Shown here one piece after another: positions 45,772 to 57,222 of a stretch of DNA of 64,000 bases (position 1 is its first letter; each line of letters opens with the position of its first letter). Origin of the DNA: Clitopilus passeckerianus. Lineage: Eukaryota > Basidiomycota > Agaricomycetes > Agaricales > Entolomataceae. The notes beneath the pieces were generated by a model. It did not search any database and was not told the origin of the DNA. It worked only from the letters and a program-made list of their open reading frames with translations. Made by a program: the position numbers and the translations under genes. The stretch lies in contig CALYLX010000034.1 of assembly GCA_944990035.1 (NCBI GenBank), positions 682,001-746,000 of the forward strand. Direction: 5' to 3'.

Positions 45772-46840
45772 TTATAACAATTTGACGTAGGAGGCTGGGA
45801 GCAAACCCCGGCGTCCATTGCACTCTCCCGTCCACCTAGATCCAATCTCGTCAGTACTGTAAGCTAGCTAATGTTCAAAGTAAATCCGAACTGACCAATC
45901 ATCGGATGTCCTTTCGACGATGAGTATCCTCTCATCTTCTTTAAAGCTGAGATCTGCCGGTTCCTAGATGCAGTTGTCAACATCACGCCTACAGATGATA
46001 TAGAATGGACAGCATACGGCTGAGCTATAATCATATATGGCTTCCGCCCATTCACCCTCTGCTTCCTCCTCTTCTGGTTCTGGTGATGGAGCTCTAGGTG
46101 GTGGCGGCGGAGGCGACGTAGAAGTAGCACCACGAGTGGGTGGAGGTGCAAAGTTGTTTCTCTTTGGGAACGCAGGAGGTGTTTGGATCGGTTGAGATGG
46201 TTCTACGGGCTTGGTAGATCTGGTCGCATATAGTGACCCAAGGGCATTCTTAGTCGAGGTAGTGTCGATTCCACCAAAAGTCTGTATCTGTAATAAGTGC
46301 ATGCTAAAGAAAATTTCCTGATTTTAACATACCTTTGAGGCGACCAATCCAGACGCGGTAGGCTTGGGGGCGATGGTGGGTGGGCCTCTGGATGGAGGTG
46401 CCGCGTTGTTGTTTCTCGCTGAGAAAGCTGCCATTCTCGCAGCAACACTAACGGGTTGCTCTGGCTCGTCTTCATTATCCTGTTTACACCACAATCACAT
46501 TAAACATAGTATACACAATACACGACCATGGTAAAGTTCATCACTGACCGCAGTATGCGATGGACCAGCTTGATGCCCCGACGCAGGTGATGTAAATCTC
46601 GATACAATATCGGGTTTCGACGCAACAGCACGTTGTACGGCCGATGCTGCCTTTGCCGATACATTGGATCCCTGCGACTGAGCCGCTAGATGGGCCAGCA
46701 CTTGTGGGCGAGAGGTGAAATACCTATTAATTGTGACAATGTCAGTACAACATTCGAGTCCGGAGCAGCGTTATACACAACTCGTCTAGCAGCGAGAAGA
46801 AAGCCTCTTTCTCGTTGTGCTGTAGGTTCGTGAACACCAT
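45772..46840 (-). CDS. SH3-domain protein (Lsb1/Csh3-like)
   Basis: Six exons, right to left, give 260 aa: 46840-46782, 46723-46549, 46479-46333, 46287-46018, 45963-45896 and 45835-45772 (introns 45-69 nt). The N-terminus MVFTNLQHNEKEAFFSLLDEYF is an alpha-helical block like that of fungal Lsb1/Pin3 relatives. A Pro-rich linker (SPPPPPPRAPSPEPEEEE) leads to a C-terminal SH3 domain with AEAIYDYSSA (ALYDY motif), DLSFKEDERILIV, DDWWTGECNGRRGLLPASYV. The domain is split over three exons. SH3 proteins of this type bind Pro-rich partners such as Las17/WASP and work in cortical actin and endocytosis; that role is inferred. Confidence 0.87.
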
Positions 46841-47219
46841 GGTCGCCGTCGGAAGAGTTCTAACGCGTGCGCAGTGGCCAAACCCTGGTCAATACGCGAC
46901 CTGATCCAATCTCGATCACGAGCACAGCGTACAGCACAACCAGTAGCAGCCAAAATAGAATTCATCAGCATAAATTGCATAGCCAAAGGCTTGTGGGCCG
47001 TGGTGATCAATAAGACGACATAACCGTACAGTATAGGTACATATCCAGGTTATAATAAACGCAGCAGGGGACAAATACGAAGGGGAAAGCAATTATATGT
47101 AAAGAGGAGGAAGGACCCTGGGGCGTTTGATAAAGGTCAAGACGAAAGCAACGAAGACACAAAATATGAGCTGTATCAAAGGCAGGAGGAAGAGGAACAG
47201 ACGTCGACCAACAGCAACT
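46841..47219. other. Intergenic stretch
   Basis: Holds the promoter of the SH3 gene and the 3' end of the Gln-rich gene. No feature defined. Confidence 0.4.
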
Positions 47220-50200
47220 CTACTGCGTCCAACTAGAGAAAAGATCAAAATCAGAAGGTATGGAAGGGTCCATCATCGACGAGGGTGCCATATTTTGTGA
47301 ATGCTGAGGCCCAGGTGTTCCGGACATATGCCTCATCTGTGCGGCAGAATCAGCGTTCGCAGTTGATGACCACATTGGTCCTTGGCCATTTCCAGTCGGT
47401 GAAGAAGCAGCAGTGTACATGCCTCCCGCACTTCCAGGTGGCGACATCCCATACCCACTAGCTGAATTTTGCTGGTGCTGAGGATTCATGCCACCCATGC
47501 CCATTCCCCCGCCGCCCATAGTATTCATTCCCATATTAACCCCTTGCTGTTGCTGACCTTGCCATCCACCGACGCCAGCTCCAGAAGATTGCTGAGGATT
47601 GAAGTTGGCCGGACTGCGTGCAGATAAGGCCCGTTGTGCGTGCTGTGCCTGTTGCTGCATGAGGCGAGAATAGTCTTCTGTGTTCATTTGCGGCCCTCGT
47701 GACATGGTCGATCCAGGTGCTGCATGTTGCTGTGGTATACGTGGTGTCATGGGGCTGGGCGCTGACTCCGACGGAGATCGGGCACTACGAGCGATCGAAG
47801 GACCAGCCATAAGCTGTGGATTGACTCCTCCATCACCCCTCGATGGCATGCCCATACCCATACCCGTCTGCTGCTGCCTCTGCTCTCGGAGACGTTCCTG
47901 TTGAGCCATAGCTAGCTGCTGCTGAGGAGTCATCATGCCCATCATATTCTGTGCGTTTCCGGTCATTCCAGCACCAGCACCACCCATGTTCATCATACCA
48001 GCTGCATTAGGAGTCCCCGAGCCACCACGCGCTGCATGCTGTTGCATCATCAAGAGTTGTTGTCGTTGAAGCGCATTCATGTTGTTCAGGTTCATGCGAG
48101 GATCGATACCTCCGGGAGCCTGGCCACTACCACTGCCGGCACTGGCGCCCATCTGGGCGGAAGCGTGGTCGAGACCGAACATGTTCATGCTATTCATTCC
48201 TCCACCACCTGTCAACTGAGGTATGACAGGCGACTGTGGTGGAGCAGGCGATGATGGGCTAACGCCGATGGTGGGGAAAGGATTCGGTCCCATACTACCA
48301 GGCTTCTGTTGTTGGTGCGAATTTGGAGGGGACATCTGTGGCATGGAATTGGGGTTTCCCGCTGGGTTCTGGAAGCCCTGCTGATTCTGTTGTTGCTGTT
48401 GTTGTTGTTGCTGCTGCTGCTGCTGCTGTTGCTTCATCATGCTCTATGACAATGCTCAGCATCAAAACCAATATGCGATGGACTAAAGCCACGAACCTGA
48501 GCCATAAACATCTTCTGCATTTGTTGCTGAACAGGCATGTTACCGAATCCAGGTACCACCCGATGCATATAGTTGACCATTGGATGATTAGGTGTCTGTA
48601 GAATCCCGAGCAGCTGCCTCTGGATCTCAGACTGGTTGTTGCCCATCGGCCCTGCAGCGGGTCCGGCATGGCCGCCACCCATACCGTTCATTGGAACGCC
48701 AGCGGCAGAAACACCATCTGCGCCTCCCATACCCATACCCATACCCATGCCCGGATTTCCGGACATACCTGGCGTATTGGCCGACATTTGCCTCGCCATC
48801 TGCTGCTTCTGTTGTGCTTCTCGTGCTTGATGTTGCTGCATCTCACGAGCTTGTGCCTGCTGCTGGTGCTGCTGGGCTTGTTGTTGCTGTTGTTGTTGCT
48901 GTTGCTGAGCGAGCCTCATCTGAGCTTCCCGTATCTGGTGTTGGCGGGCACGCTCTCGGTTATTGGCGGCAACCTGCGCCTCTGCTAGTTCGTGACCAGA
49001 AAGCGCGGGTGCTTGGTGACCAGGCGAAACAGATGAGCCAGGGTGTGATGAGCCCGATTGGCCAGGGCCAGGTGTAGGCGTTGACCTTGCGGAAAGACCA
49101 GGTGCGGAGATGGAGGGAGGCAATCCGTTAGATGCCAAAGAAGGCGACATGTGGCCAGAGATAGAGGGACCAGCGGAGTGGGGAGGAGACATAGCCTGAG
49201 GTTGACTTCGGTGGGAAGCCGCAGAAGGAGGGCGAGGATTTGTGGGTGAAGTGGAAGGAGGAGGCATCATGCTTCCATCGGCGAGACCACTCCCGGTATT
49301 TCTGCGCTTCAAGGCATTCATGTCCCCAATATTGGGCACATCATCGAGGGGTCGGTCTCGCTTCAGTGAAGGGGTGGGTGGGGCACTAGAGTTTGGCATG
49401 GTGTTGCCCATACCCATTGGTAGGCCCGCTGGTACTGCTGCAACTACCATGTTTTGGTTTAGTTGCTGTCGTCGGGCGATATCTTTTGCGAACAAAGTTG
49501 GAAGTTCAGCATATATTTGTTGTATGCGTTCCATTGGGTAGAAGTCGACTGATGGAGGTGCATCCATCATGGGCAGAGAAGCCATCTGTTCAGTCGTGAG
49601 TATCATATATACGTTAGAAGTTTCGAAGACATACCCCCCGCCGATCAGCAGCCGCAGCAATCCATGTAAGGTTAGATTGCAAACGTTGCGAGAATCTATA
49701 TAATCGACTCAGTCAATGGCACGAAAGACGGTTTTATTAACTTACAACTGCCACCGTGGGTCAGTCGTAGGTATCCCCTTCATCTGAAATTCCATCCCGA
49801 GTCTGTGTTTCATTGGTTATATGCGGGTCCGAATAAGGATCGGGGGAGAGCTTACTTCAAAAGCTCGGAATTCAGCTCAAGGATGTTGACTATCCTTGGG
49901 TCGTTCGCCACAGGTCCTGCTGAATTAACAGCGCCTTGTAAGGAAAGCAAGCTATCTGTTGAGGGGCTCTGCGTTATGGGCGTGGCTGACCACTGACAGA
50001 TAGTTCTATTAGGTTCCTGTTCTCCGCGCAAGTACTTGTACGACTTACTACTCCTGGCATTGGCTGAATATTCGACGATGGATCTGAATTCATAGGATTG
50101 GAATGGTGGAAGTCATGTTTTGTCGACGGCGACGTGGCGTTCCCAGTATTTCCACTAGGGCCAGAAGAAGATGGATTTGGTGCCGTTGTTGAAGGTGCGT

Positions 50201-50894
50201 TGGTAGCTTCCGGTTTTGAGACCTCAGCTGAGCCGGCTTTCAGAAAAACTTCGCAAATGACATGAGTGGGTTACCTACTGTGTTTTTGCGGCCGCGTGGA
50301 GGGCGATGATTGAGCCTTCTCCTCCTGTTCTGGTTTTGCTGGCTCGTCGTCATCTTGATCCGGGGGCGGAGAAAGCTCGCTCAAAGGTGACTCGAGGCTT
50401 TCTGCTGCATTGAGGAAATGCTGTTGTCGTTCTTCCTTCTTGCCTTCATTTTCCTCCTTTGGGTTCTCCTCCTCATCTTCCTCCTCTTCCTCGCGTTGCG
50501 GTACCCCAGTTTCACCTTCCTCGTTCTCCTCTCCCGTCAGTGTGGATCCTGTCACTGGAGCTGGAGACAGCGTCTCTGGTGGAGGAGAAAGTGACGAACT
50601 TCTGTCTCCGAGAGGGGACATGGCTTCTGCAGCTTCTGTTGCCTTAGCCGGTGTGGCAGGACGCGAAGGGGCGAAACTGTCTTCATTGACAAAACTGGCA
50701 AAGTCCTCGTCGTTCAACCCATCAGGATTTATGTCTACTACGGAGTCCACTCCGAGAGCAGTTGAAAGGAAGTCGGCACCGTCGCCGCCGGAGCTAATAT
50801 CGTCCCAACCGAGAATTTTGTGGTCTTGGATGATATTGTTCTGTTTTGAGTTTTGCGGTGACGACGGATGATGATTGTGATCGATAGAAATCAT
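47220..50894 (-). CDS. Large Gln/Met-rich protein, probable transcription or chromatin cofactor
   Basis: Seven exons, right to left, give 1123 aa: 50894-50279, 50236-50049, 49992-49856, 49802-49746, 49695-49635, 49585-48497 and 48443-47220. Introns are 42-56 nt and all phases close. The N-terminus has acidic patches (GWDDISSGGDG, a Glu-rich EEEEDEEEN block). The only conserved-looking folded part is encoded by exons 3-6: ANDPRIVNILELNSELLKLGMEF, GIPTTDPRW, FSQRLQSNLTWIAAAADRR and FYPMERIQQIYAELPTLFAKD, a predicted helical region. The rest is low complexity: Gln runs (15 uninterrupted), MGMGM, Ser/Pro. This composition is typical of SWI/SNF, Mediator or SAGA-type coactivators, but I cannot assign a subunit. 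Confidence 0.72.
48387..48431 (-). repeat. CAG/CAA tract encoding 15 glutamines
   Basis: An uninterrupted run of CAG and CAA codons in the last exon of the Gln-rich gene. A second run lies near 48865-48905. Such tracts vary in length between strains. Confidence 0.85.
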
Positions 50895-53081
50895 GATATG
50901 AAAGAATTCCGCTGGCTTTTAACGGATATCAGGAGAATAAACCGTTAACACGGGGCCAGATGTTGCCAGCTATGTCGGTACTGCGACGGTTTGGGTGGGT
51001 GTTGATGTAGCACTGCCTCGTCGTTTGGTCCCTCCACGCTGTCCCGGCGATAATAGAAGTTACAGTCCTTCGCGCGTTCTCGCCGTAGGTCAACGACTTG
51101 GCCTAACTGGCAGAGATTTGCGAAATTTGGGAATTCGGCCTCCTGGCGGATGAGGGTAAGGTTCGTCGCCAACTGGTCTGAAGGCCGTGTGACAGCGGAG
51201 TCTCAATCGTTGATGCACTCGTCGTCGTCGTCGTCGCCGACGATGACCAACTACTATACGACGACTAAGTACATGAGAGAACATCGTGGTTGTGGACAAA
51301 AGATAGTATAGAGCTTCAGGAACCGAGCTCGCCGCCTCCAATCCAAGATTCGAAGGTCCGATTCGGTTTCCATGCTATCGCCCTCCCTTCAAGCACCTGT
51401 CGCCCGCGAATCACGACCTATCAGAATTAAGAATCCAATAGAGTGCATCATATTGCCCGCAAACATCTATCAGCTGCCCGTGTATACACGTACTTATCAT
51501 CTGGGGAGGAATCTACGATCGTCCCCATAATGGTCACCACCAAAATTCCTTGGCTCGGCAACCCTTTCCTTTTTGCGTCCGAAAGTGCTCGCACCCAGGT
51601 CTAAAATTGTCTTCATGATCGTGCTTGAATTTGCTCGGTGCCTTGCCTGCGGGGTGCCCCACATACTTAAACGGCTGGACTGCATTCGATACGTAGAATG
51701 CCGTTGATGCCTATATCAATACAACCGGGCTTCTGGACCGTAAATCTGGTAAACGTTGCGTAACCGACATATCTTTCTCACTTGATCCCCTGTATGACTC
51801 CTGTGATGCACATGGGAATCGGAATCATCGTCATTGGCCTAAATGAAATCTTCTCATCGACTGAAACTAGGATCTACGGGTTCTTTTGCTCTACTATGTA
51901 CAGAGAACCGGGTCGAGACGCTATCACACACGAAACGAAACGAAGAGAACCACATGGCTGGCTTCCAATGCGACTGGCTGTCGCATAGGCGATTCTGCTT
52001 GGGGCATCTCTTTCTTCGTGTTTACCTGGCTAAATCCTACCAATCTAACTTTGATAAGGATCATAAGGTTTATCAGTGATGTCTGGCACAATCCTCCTTG
52101 AACATGACGATGCTAACACTCCAAAAGCTCAAACACGATACACACGCAAGGAGTCTCGCGACCACGTCGGTCAATCTAGAATACACCTTAATGAGTTGTG
52201 TATAGCACACGGCGGTTGTCCGAGGACTGCGATAAGAGACCAGGGTTTCAAGTATCCTTCTTCGATCGACAACCCTCCTCCCCAGCCCTGCTGATGAATG
52301 CTTGTGATGTGCCAAAATCCATGAGGGCAACTCTTGGGTAAACTGCCAGGGCTCAGAAAGATATCAGGAGGGAGGACCTATCGGAAACAAAGCTTATATG
52401 CAACGACGATCCGACCAGGGCAACCATAGACCGAACCTATCCTTATCGGCTCATGTAATTAGTTCCTGAATGTTAAGACATTGCTGTAACTTGCATTCGC
52501 TATGTTTCGGTTTGACGCGCTACTGTGAACAATGGCTTAGACAATTGGGTATGCATGTCAACTTTTCTTGAACTTTTCGTTGGTTGTCTCCAAACTTCCT
52601 CCCCCGAATTATATCTCATGATCCCCTTTAAGGATCCTTGCAATATTCGGGACCTATACTCTCAGGGATCACTAGGCCGTAGGTGTCATATGTATACTTC
52701 ATTTTTCCTATTTCTCCGACCTCACCAGGTCTACTAGTTGGATGGGATTCCCATCTTCCCCGGAAGCTGGAAGCTGTGACATGGGCCGGCACGCCTGCTC
52801 TCAAGTGAGCGGGATCGCCCGAGGTCACGTGTGTCAACGCGTCCACCAGTTTTCGGCTTCCGCGGCCGAAAATACTCATGTTTGCTTCAAGTTCCGCTCT
52901 TGGAATTGACAAGTACCGCGTCTTCAATTCGGTCAGCGCAGTATTCAATGCTAGCGCTGCATGTTTGTCTTCTATGCTCAAATGTGTTTGAGTTGAATTA
53001 GTAGTATACAATACATTTGAAATAAATGGTCAGGTACACTAAAGCCTCCGCACCCAACACAAAACTCAATAAATCACGAAC
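50895..53081. other. Intergenic stretch of 2.2 kb
   Basis: Contains the Gln-rich gene promoter, a short GTC-type microsatellite near 51210-51230 and no recognised gene. A minus frame at 52628-53011 (LSIEDKHAALALNTALTELKTRYLS..) looks weakly coding but lacks an ATG at its start and has no known domain. Confidence 0.4.
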
Positions 53082-53440
53082 TCATGAATCCATTGACGCA
53101 GTCCCTTGCAACGATACGTCAGCGTCAGAAGGGGAGGGTTCTAAGTCACGTTGTTTTCGATGGAGTATAATGCTCACCGTCAAGAACAGTAAGCTTCCCA
53201 GGGCGCAAGCAAGCTGCATGCCATGTTAGCAACCCATCCGACCCATCAATTGCTAGGATAACTCACCCCGCTAAATACTGCCGGGTGCCACCAAACGTAG
53301 GACTCTCCGAGAGCAGCACCTTGAATTGGTCCACCTGAATACAAAGGGCGTCAGCACTTCATTGGCTCCATGAACGATATTAAAACATACCGAGGAGGAG
53401 TCCGACCCCAACAAAAGTAAGACCAATTCCCATTTTGAGG
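53082..53440 (-). pseudogene. 3' fragment of an MFS monocarboxylate-type transporter
   Basis: Three exons, right to left: 53440-53391, 53334-53267 and 53213-53082, with introns of 56 and 53 nt and matching phases. They encode the last two membrane spans and tail of a major facilitator: MGIGLTFVGVGLLLGGPIQG, ESYVWWHPAVFSG, LACALGSLLFLTVSIILH, ending ..TASMDS. Nothing upstream on the minus strand resembles the other ten spans; the sequence beyond 53450 is unrelated and repetitive. It is therefore a truncated relic whose 5' part was deleted or moved away. Confidence 0.65.
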
Positions 53441-53640
53441 CTGCAAGAATAATTAAAACAAAGGCATGAGTCAACGGGGATGTCGTGAGAAATAACCCAA
53501 GTTTTGTTTGGTCCTCTGATAAGAGCGTGAAGAAAAGGTGCTTCAAGAGCAATATCTTTTAAGGCGTACATGTCCAGGTAAGCATAGTGATTGAAAGTCC
53601 AGTTAAGTCCGGTTATTTGACCCAAATTGGCATGACCGTG

Positions 53641-53770
53641 ACCATGACCGGTCGTGGAAATTCCGCGTTGGGGTCATAACCGGACCGGACCTACCAAAAC
53701 CGGTCACAACCGGTCAGGTCACGCTCAGCGACCAGTCATGACCGGTCAAAACTGCTTCGTGACCGGTCAT
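53641..53770. repeat. Cluster of ACCGGTC words
   Basis: Five copies of the ACCGGTC core (near 53647, 53699, 53709, 53740, 53762) within about 125 bp, several as TGACCGGTCA-like palindromes. The cause is unknown: a decayed tandem repeat or a binding-site array. Confidence 0.5.
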
Positions 53771-54301
53771 AGTACTTCGAAGAATGTTATATAACGAGTT
53801 TAAAGATCTTAAATGACATCTAGTACTGAAAAATGGCCTTTACTCTGTCGAACAATGTGCCAGCTCAGCAACCAGGACCAGTTGGTCCCAATTTGGACGG
53901 TTTTGATCGCGCATCAGTGACAACACAGCCACAACTACTGAGCTAGACCGGGTAACGGGTCACCCTACGGTTCAGCGGATCTGGACAAACCAATACATAT
54001 TTCTAACGGGCATGAGCTCGGAGGCAGCTGCCGTACCTTCTTGGCCGCCGTACTATATAGTTTGTATAATTTTATGAGCTGCCAATCTTGACTTATTTCG
54101 ATTCTGCTGAAGAGGGTGGATTTTCCGGTAAAGCAGGGTAACGGGTCACGCGGCGACAAATAGCTATAAACCCCACTGGTCCATGCTCACCAACCTCCAG
54201 TCAACGATAACAAGGCTCTCATCGAGACCATAAACATTATTTGCCAGGCTTTGTTTCCCCTATACATGCAAGATCTTAAATAAATGTAAATGTATACCCT
54301 A

Positions 54302-55175
54302 TATGCATAGATGAGAACTCCTCCTGACACCACATTGCACAGGTGATGTGATTGCTTTGACCATCTTTGATCGCAATTTTCCCACCCGAGACGGTGTTGA
54401 GGACTTAGCAGGGGAGCCGGTGTCTGCTGATGTAGACAATTTGTTGCAATCATCAAAGTGCACAGTCTTGCGGTGAACAGGACAAGGGCAAGGGCAAGGG
54501 CAACTGGCCTGAGGAGATGGCACTGTTGCAGCTGAATGATTAGTATTCTGTGAGTATAATGTCATATCTTCCTCAACAGCAGGCTCAACAAGAGCTGCTT
54601 GCTTGCTTGCTGCTTTAGATGCTCATGCTTCACAAGCTGCTTTGGCAGCTGCAGCCTTTTTATCTCGTGCCTCCTGTGCTTGCCTACTGTTAAGCTAGTA
54701 TCGCTACTCGCTTAAACAAGTATCAAGAGTTCAGCTGCTTAGTCTTCTACCAGCCTTTGTAGAGACGAGTGAGAGTAATTGAGCAAGTCGAAGTTAAAGC
54801 AAATAGCAATGTATACGCTTTTAGGTCAAGCTGGGGAAGCAAGACCAAAAGCGTGAAAGTATTTATACAAGATTGGTAGGGCTAAGGGTTGGGCATTGTG
54901 CAGCAATGCTGGGTAAGTAAAAATAAGTATGACTCAGAGTGAGTCAGGGTAAGAGTCACTATGAGTCACGATAAGTAAATATAGTACAAGTATCTCATGA
55001 TCGTGAGAATACTGAATAATCAACATAAGAGGGATGAGTAATGCGCAGCACTGTAAGGTAATCAAGTGGGTGTAAGCGGGCCAAAGTAGTAACAGTGAAT
55101 TAGTGAGAAGGGAAAACGAGTCTGGGTGCGTATCCAAGGTAACTGTAACACCTACTCTTCTCCTCGCGTGCCGCC
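54302..55175 (-). pseudogene. Relic coding sequence split by a solo LTR
   Basis: On the minus strand 55175-55151 reads ..AREEKS, and after skipping the solo LTR and one CCTAC copy it continues in frame as RQAQEARDKKAAAAKAACEA, then a stop and more open frame to about 54302. The join is seamless, showing that the LTR inserted into a coding-like sequence. The Ala/Lys/Arg-rich helical stretch resembles tails of transposon proteins, but I cannot assign it. It is cut at 55175 by element 2. Confidence 0.5.
54688..55150 (-). repeat. Divergent solo LTR (463 bp) with CCTAC duplication
   Basis: Minus orientation, ends TGTTAC..GCTTAACA. It shares the order of U3 words with the LTRs of elements 1 and 2 (CCCGCTTAC, a CTCA(C/T)GATC(A/G)TGAG palindrome, several TGACTC words) but is clearly diverged. 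The 5-bp direct repeat CCTAC lies at 54683-54687 and 55151-55155. This is an older, related family. Confidence 0.85.
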
Positions 55176-55660
55176 TGTTATGATTTTGCTTACATGTTTC
55201 TCCTTACATACCCCGGCCCGCTTACCTATGCACGATTACTCACATATGCTGCGCATCACTGCGCATTTTTCACCTTTTTCCATGCTTACTCCGCATCTCT
55301 CACGATCGTGAGAGACTTATACCTTATCTGACTCTTTCTGACTCACATCGAGTCATACTGACTCATGTACTTACTCATCATGCTGTGCATGACTCATTAC
55401 TTACTCAGCATGCTGCGCATGCACTATATTTAGAACTACTAGATAGGTATATAAACCTGTACCATTTGGTCAAGGCTCCTCAGCTTGACCTAGGCAATCT
55501 ACCTAACTGCTTAGTTCTCTACTTCGCCTTTAAGTCTCTTGCTTCGTCAATCTCACCAGGTCGTCAGTACAGCCGCAGCTGCTGACAAATCTCTGTCTTT
55601 GTTTATCAAAGACATCGAGCGTAAACAGTATTACCTAAGTTGTTAGGCTCTGCCTTAACA
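55176..55660 (+). repeat. 5' LTR of element 2 (485 bp)
   Basis: TGTTATGATT..GCCTTAACA. TATATAA and the predicted RNA 5' end CAGCTTGACCT (55481-55491) are conserved with element 1. Confidence 0.93.
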
Positions 55661-55662
55661 AA

Positions 55663-55673
55663 AGGTCAAGCTG
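55663..55673 (+). other. Self-priming-type primer-binding site (element 2)
   Basis: AGGTCAAGCTG, exact complement of 55481-55491, placed as in element 1. Confidence 0.8.
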
Positions 55674-56256
55674 TTCAGAAGGCCCGCTCATTGTTAGCGC
55701 AGGCCCACCCCACGACAACACAGCAGAAGCACGCAACAGGCCGATTGCCGTTGCGGCTACCACTCAGTCACCACGGTCGTACACAGGGCAGACCACTCGC
55801 CACGAAATACCACTCTAGTAGAAGGAACCAACAACGTCTACAAGTTCACCAACGGAAGCTACTGTGGTTTTAATCACAACAATAACCGCTGGTGCTACGC
55901 CTCTCTCTCCCTTGGCAAATTCACATTCACCACCGTTGCCGTTGAAAACAGACACTTCCACGCTCTAGACTTCCCTACCCCTAAACGACCTCATAAGACC
56001 CCTGCTATTGTCCGAGCCCAACGAGAACACGACATTGAAGTAGACGAGGAGGAACAGCGACGCTTCGCACCATTACCCACAGCAATATCCAGGAACCCAT
56101 CACTAGTCCCGTCTACCAGCGCTTCTGTCTTGCCCGAAGAGGAAGAAGAAGAACACCAAGTACAACAACAGCTAGAGGAGAGCCCCACAGCTGAGCCAGA
56201 GGAGCGCCCCAGCAGAAACAATTGAACCAGAGACCGATTTTGATTTCGACTACGAA

Positions 56257-57186
56257 ATGTCACAAGACAACAACAACAAGAAGGACATTGGAGCAAAACC
56301 CCAAACGTTCTCCGGAGACCGATCCAAGACCAGAAAGTTCATTCAGGAACTTGAAGACTATCTCATCCTAAACAACCTCAACCAACTCGAAGATGACAAG
56401 AAGATTCGCATCGCCCTATCCTTCCTCAAAAAAGGAACTGCAGCAGCATGGGGATTAGAATTTCACGATAAATACTCAGCAGCTGAAAGGAAAGCCACCT
56501 ACGCTGAATTTATCAGCCAATTCAAAGAAGCCTTTTCCCCTACCGACGACAAAGCTGCCGCACTTCTCCAACTCAAAGCCTTACGACAGGATGGGACAGC
56601 TGACGAATTTGTCACCGTCTTCAAGAATATTCTTGCACGAACCGATCTCAGCGGTGACACTGCAAAGATCGAGATCTTCATGGAAAGACTTACTCCCAAA
56701 CTCCGAGAGAAAATTCTCTTTTCCGACTCCCCTCCTACCACATTCAATGATTGGGTCAAGAAAGCTGTCCAGTTTGACAACAACTGGCGACGTGCTAAGA
56801 CAATCATGGGACATACCCGTATCATCAAGACATCTGATATGGTCAAAGATGCTTACAAAACACCTACTGGAGCCCGAGACCCAATGGCTATGGATGTTGA
56901 TCGTTTCACCACTGATCCACCCAAACGCCGCCTCACCCAGGAGGAAAGAGAACATCACAAGAAGAACAACTTGTGCTACTATTGCTCCAAGAAAGGTCAC
57001 ACAATCCAACAATGTCTTCAAAGGAAGAATTTTGGAAAAACCTACCCTAGCAACAACGACAGCCGATTCCACAAGAAACCTGAGAAGGGAGCTGAGTTGA
57101 TCAAATATGTCAGAGCAGTCCTAGCTGACATGCCCCAAGAAGAAGCCGCTGAATTCTACACCGAAGCAGAGGCTGAGGGTTTTTAA
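56257..57186 (+). CDS. gag: Gag of element 2 (intact)
   Basis: 309 aa, MSQDNNNKKD start, gag core and the CYYCSKKGHTIQQC knuckle, differing from element 1 by scattered substitutions without a stop. The upstream leader frame, open in element 1, is broken here by a 2-nt deletion near 56214. This argues that only the part from the AUG is under selection. Confidence 0.9.
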   Translation: MSQDNNNKKDIGAKPQTFSGDRSKTRKFIQELEDYLILNNLNQLEDDKKIRIALSFLKKGTAAAWGLEFHDKYSAAERKATYAEFISQFKEAFSPTDDKAAALLQLKALRQDGTADEFVTVFKNILARTDLSGDTAKIEIFMERLTPKLREKILFSDSPPTTFNDWVKKAVQFDNNWRRAKTIMGHTRIIKTSDMVKDAYKTPTGARDPMAMDVDRFTTDPPKRRLTQEEREHHKKNNLCYYCSKKGHTIQQCLQRKNFGKTYPSNNDSRFHKKPEKGAELIKYVRAVLADMPQEEAAEFYTEAEAEGF

Positions 57187-57222
57187 AGAGGAAGACTGCA
57201 AAGCCGACATCAGTACTTCCTC
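57177..57222 (+). promoter_or_regulatory. -1 frameshift signal (element 2)
   Basis: GGGTTTT at 57177-57183 followed by the same 11-bp bulged hairpin (GAGGAAGACTG with CAGT-A-CTTCCTC). The loop has one substitution relative to element 1; the stem is unchanged. Confidence 0.72.

Noticed and set aside
51205..51235. GTC triplet run as a coding repeat
   Set aside because: No supporting ORF with features; a simple microsatellite.
52628..53011. 127-codon minus ORF
   Set aside because: No ATG at its start, no domain and no splice context; reported only as part of the intergenic stretch.
55385..55585. 66-aa ORF inside the LTR (also at 16390 and 62640)
   Set aside because: It repeats only because LTRs repeat. 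It spans the TATA box and RNA start, so it cannot be translated from the element RNA.
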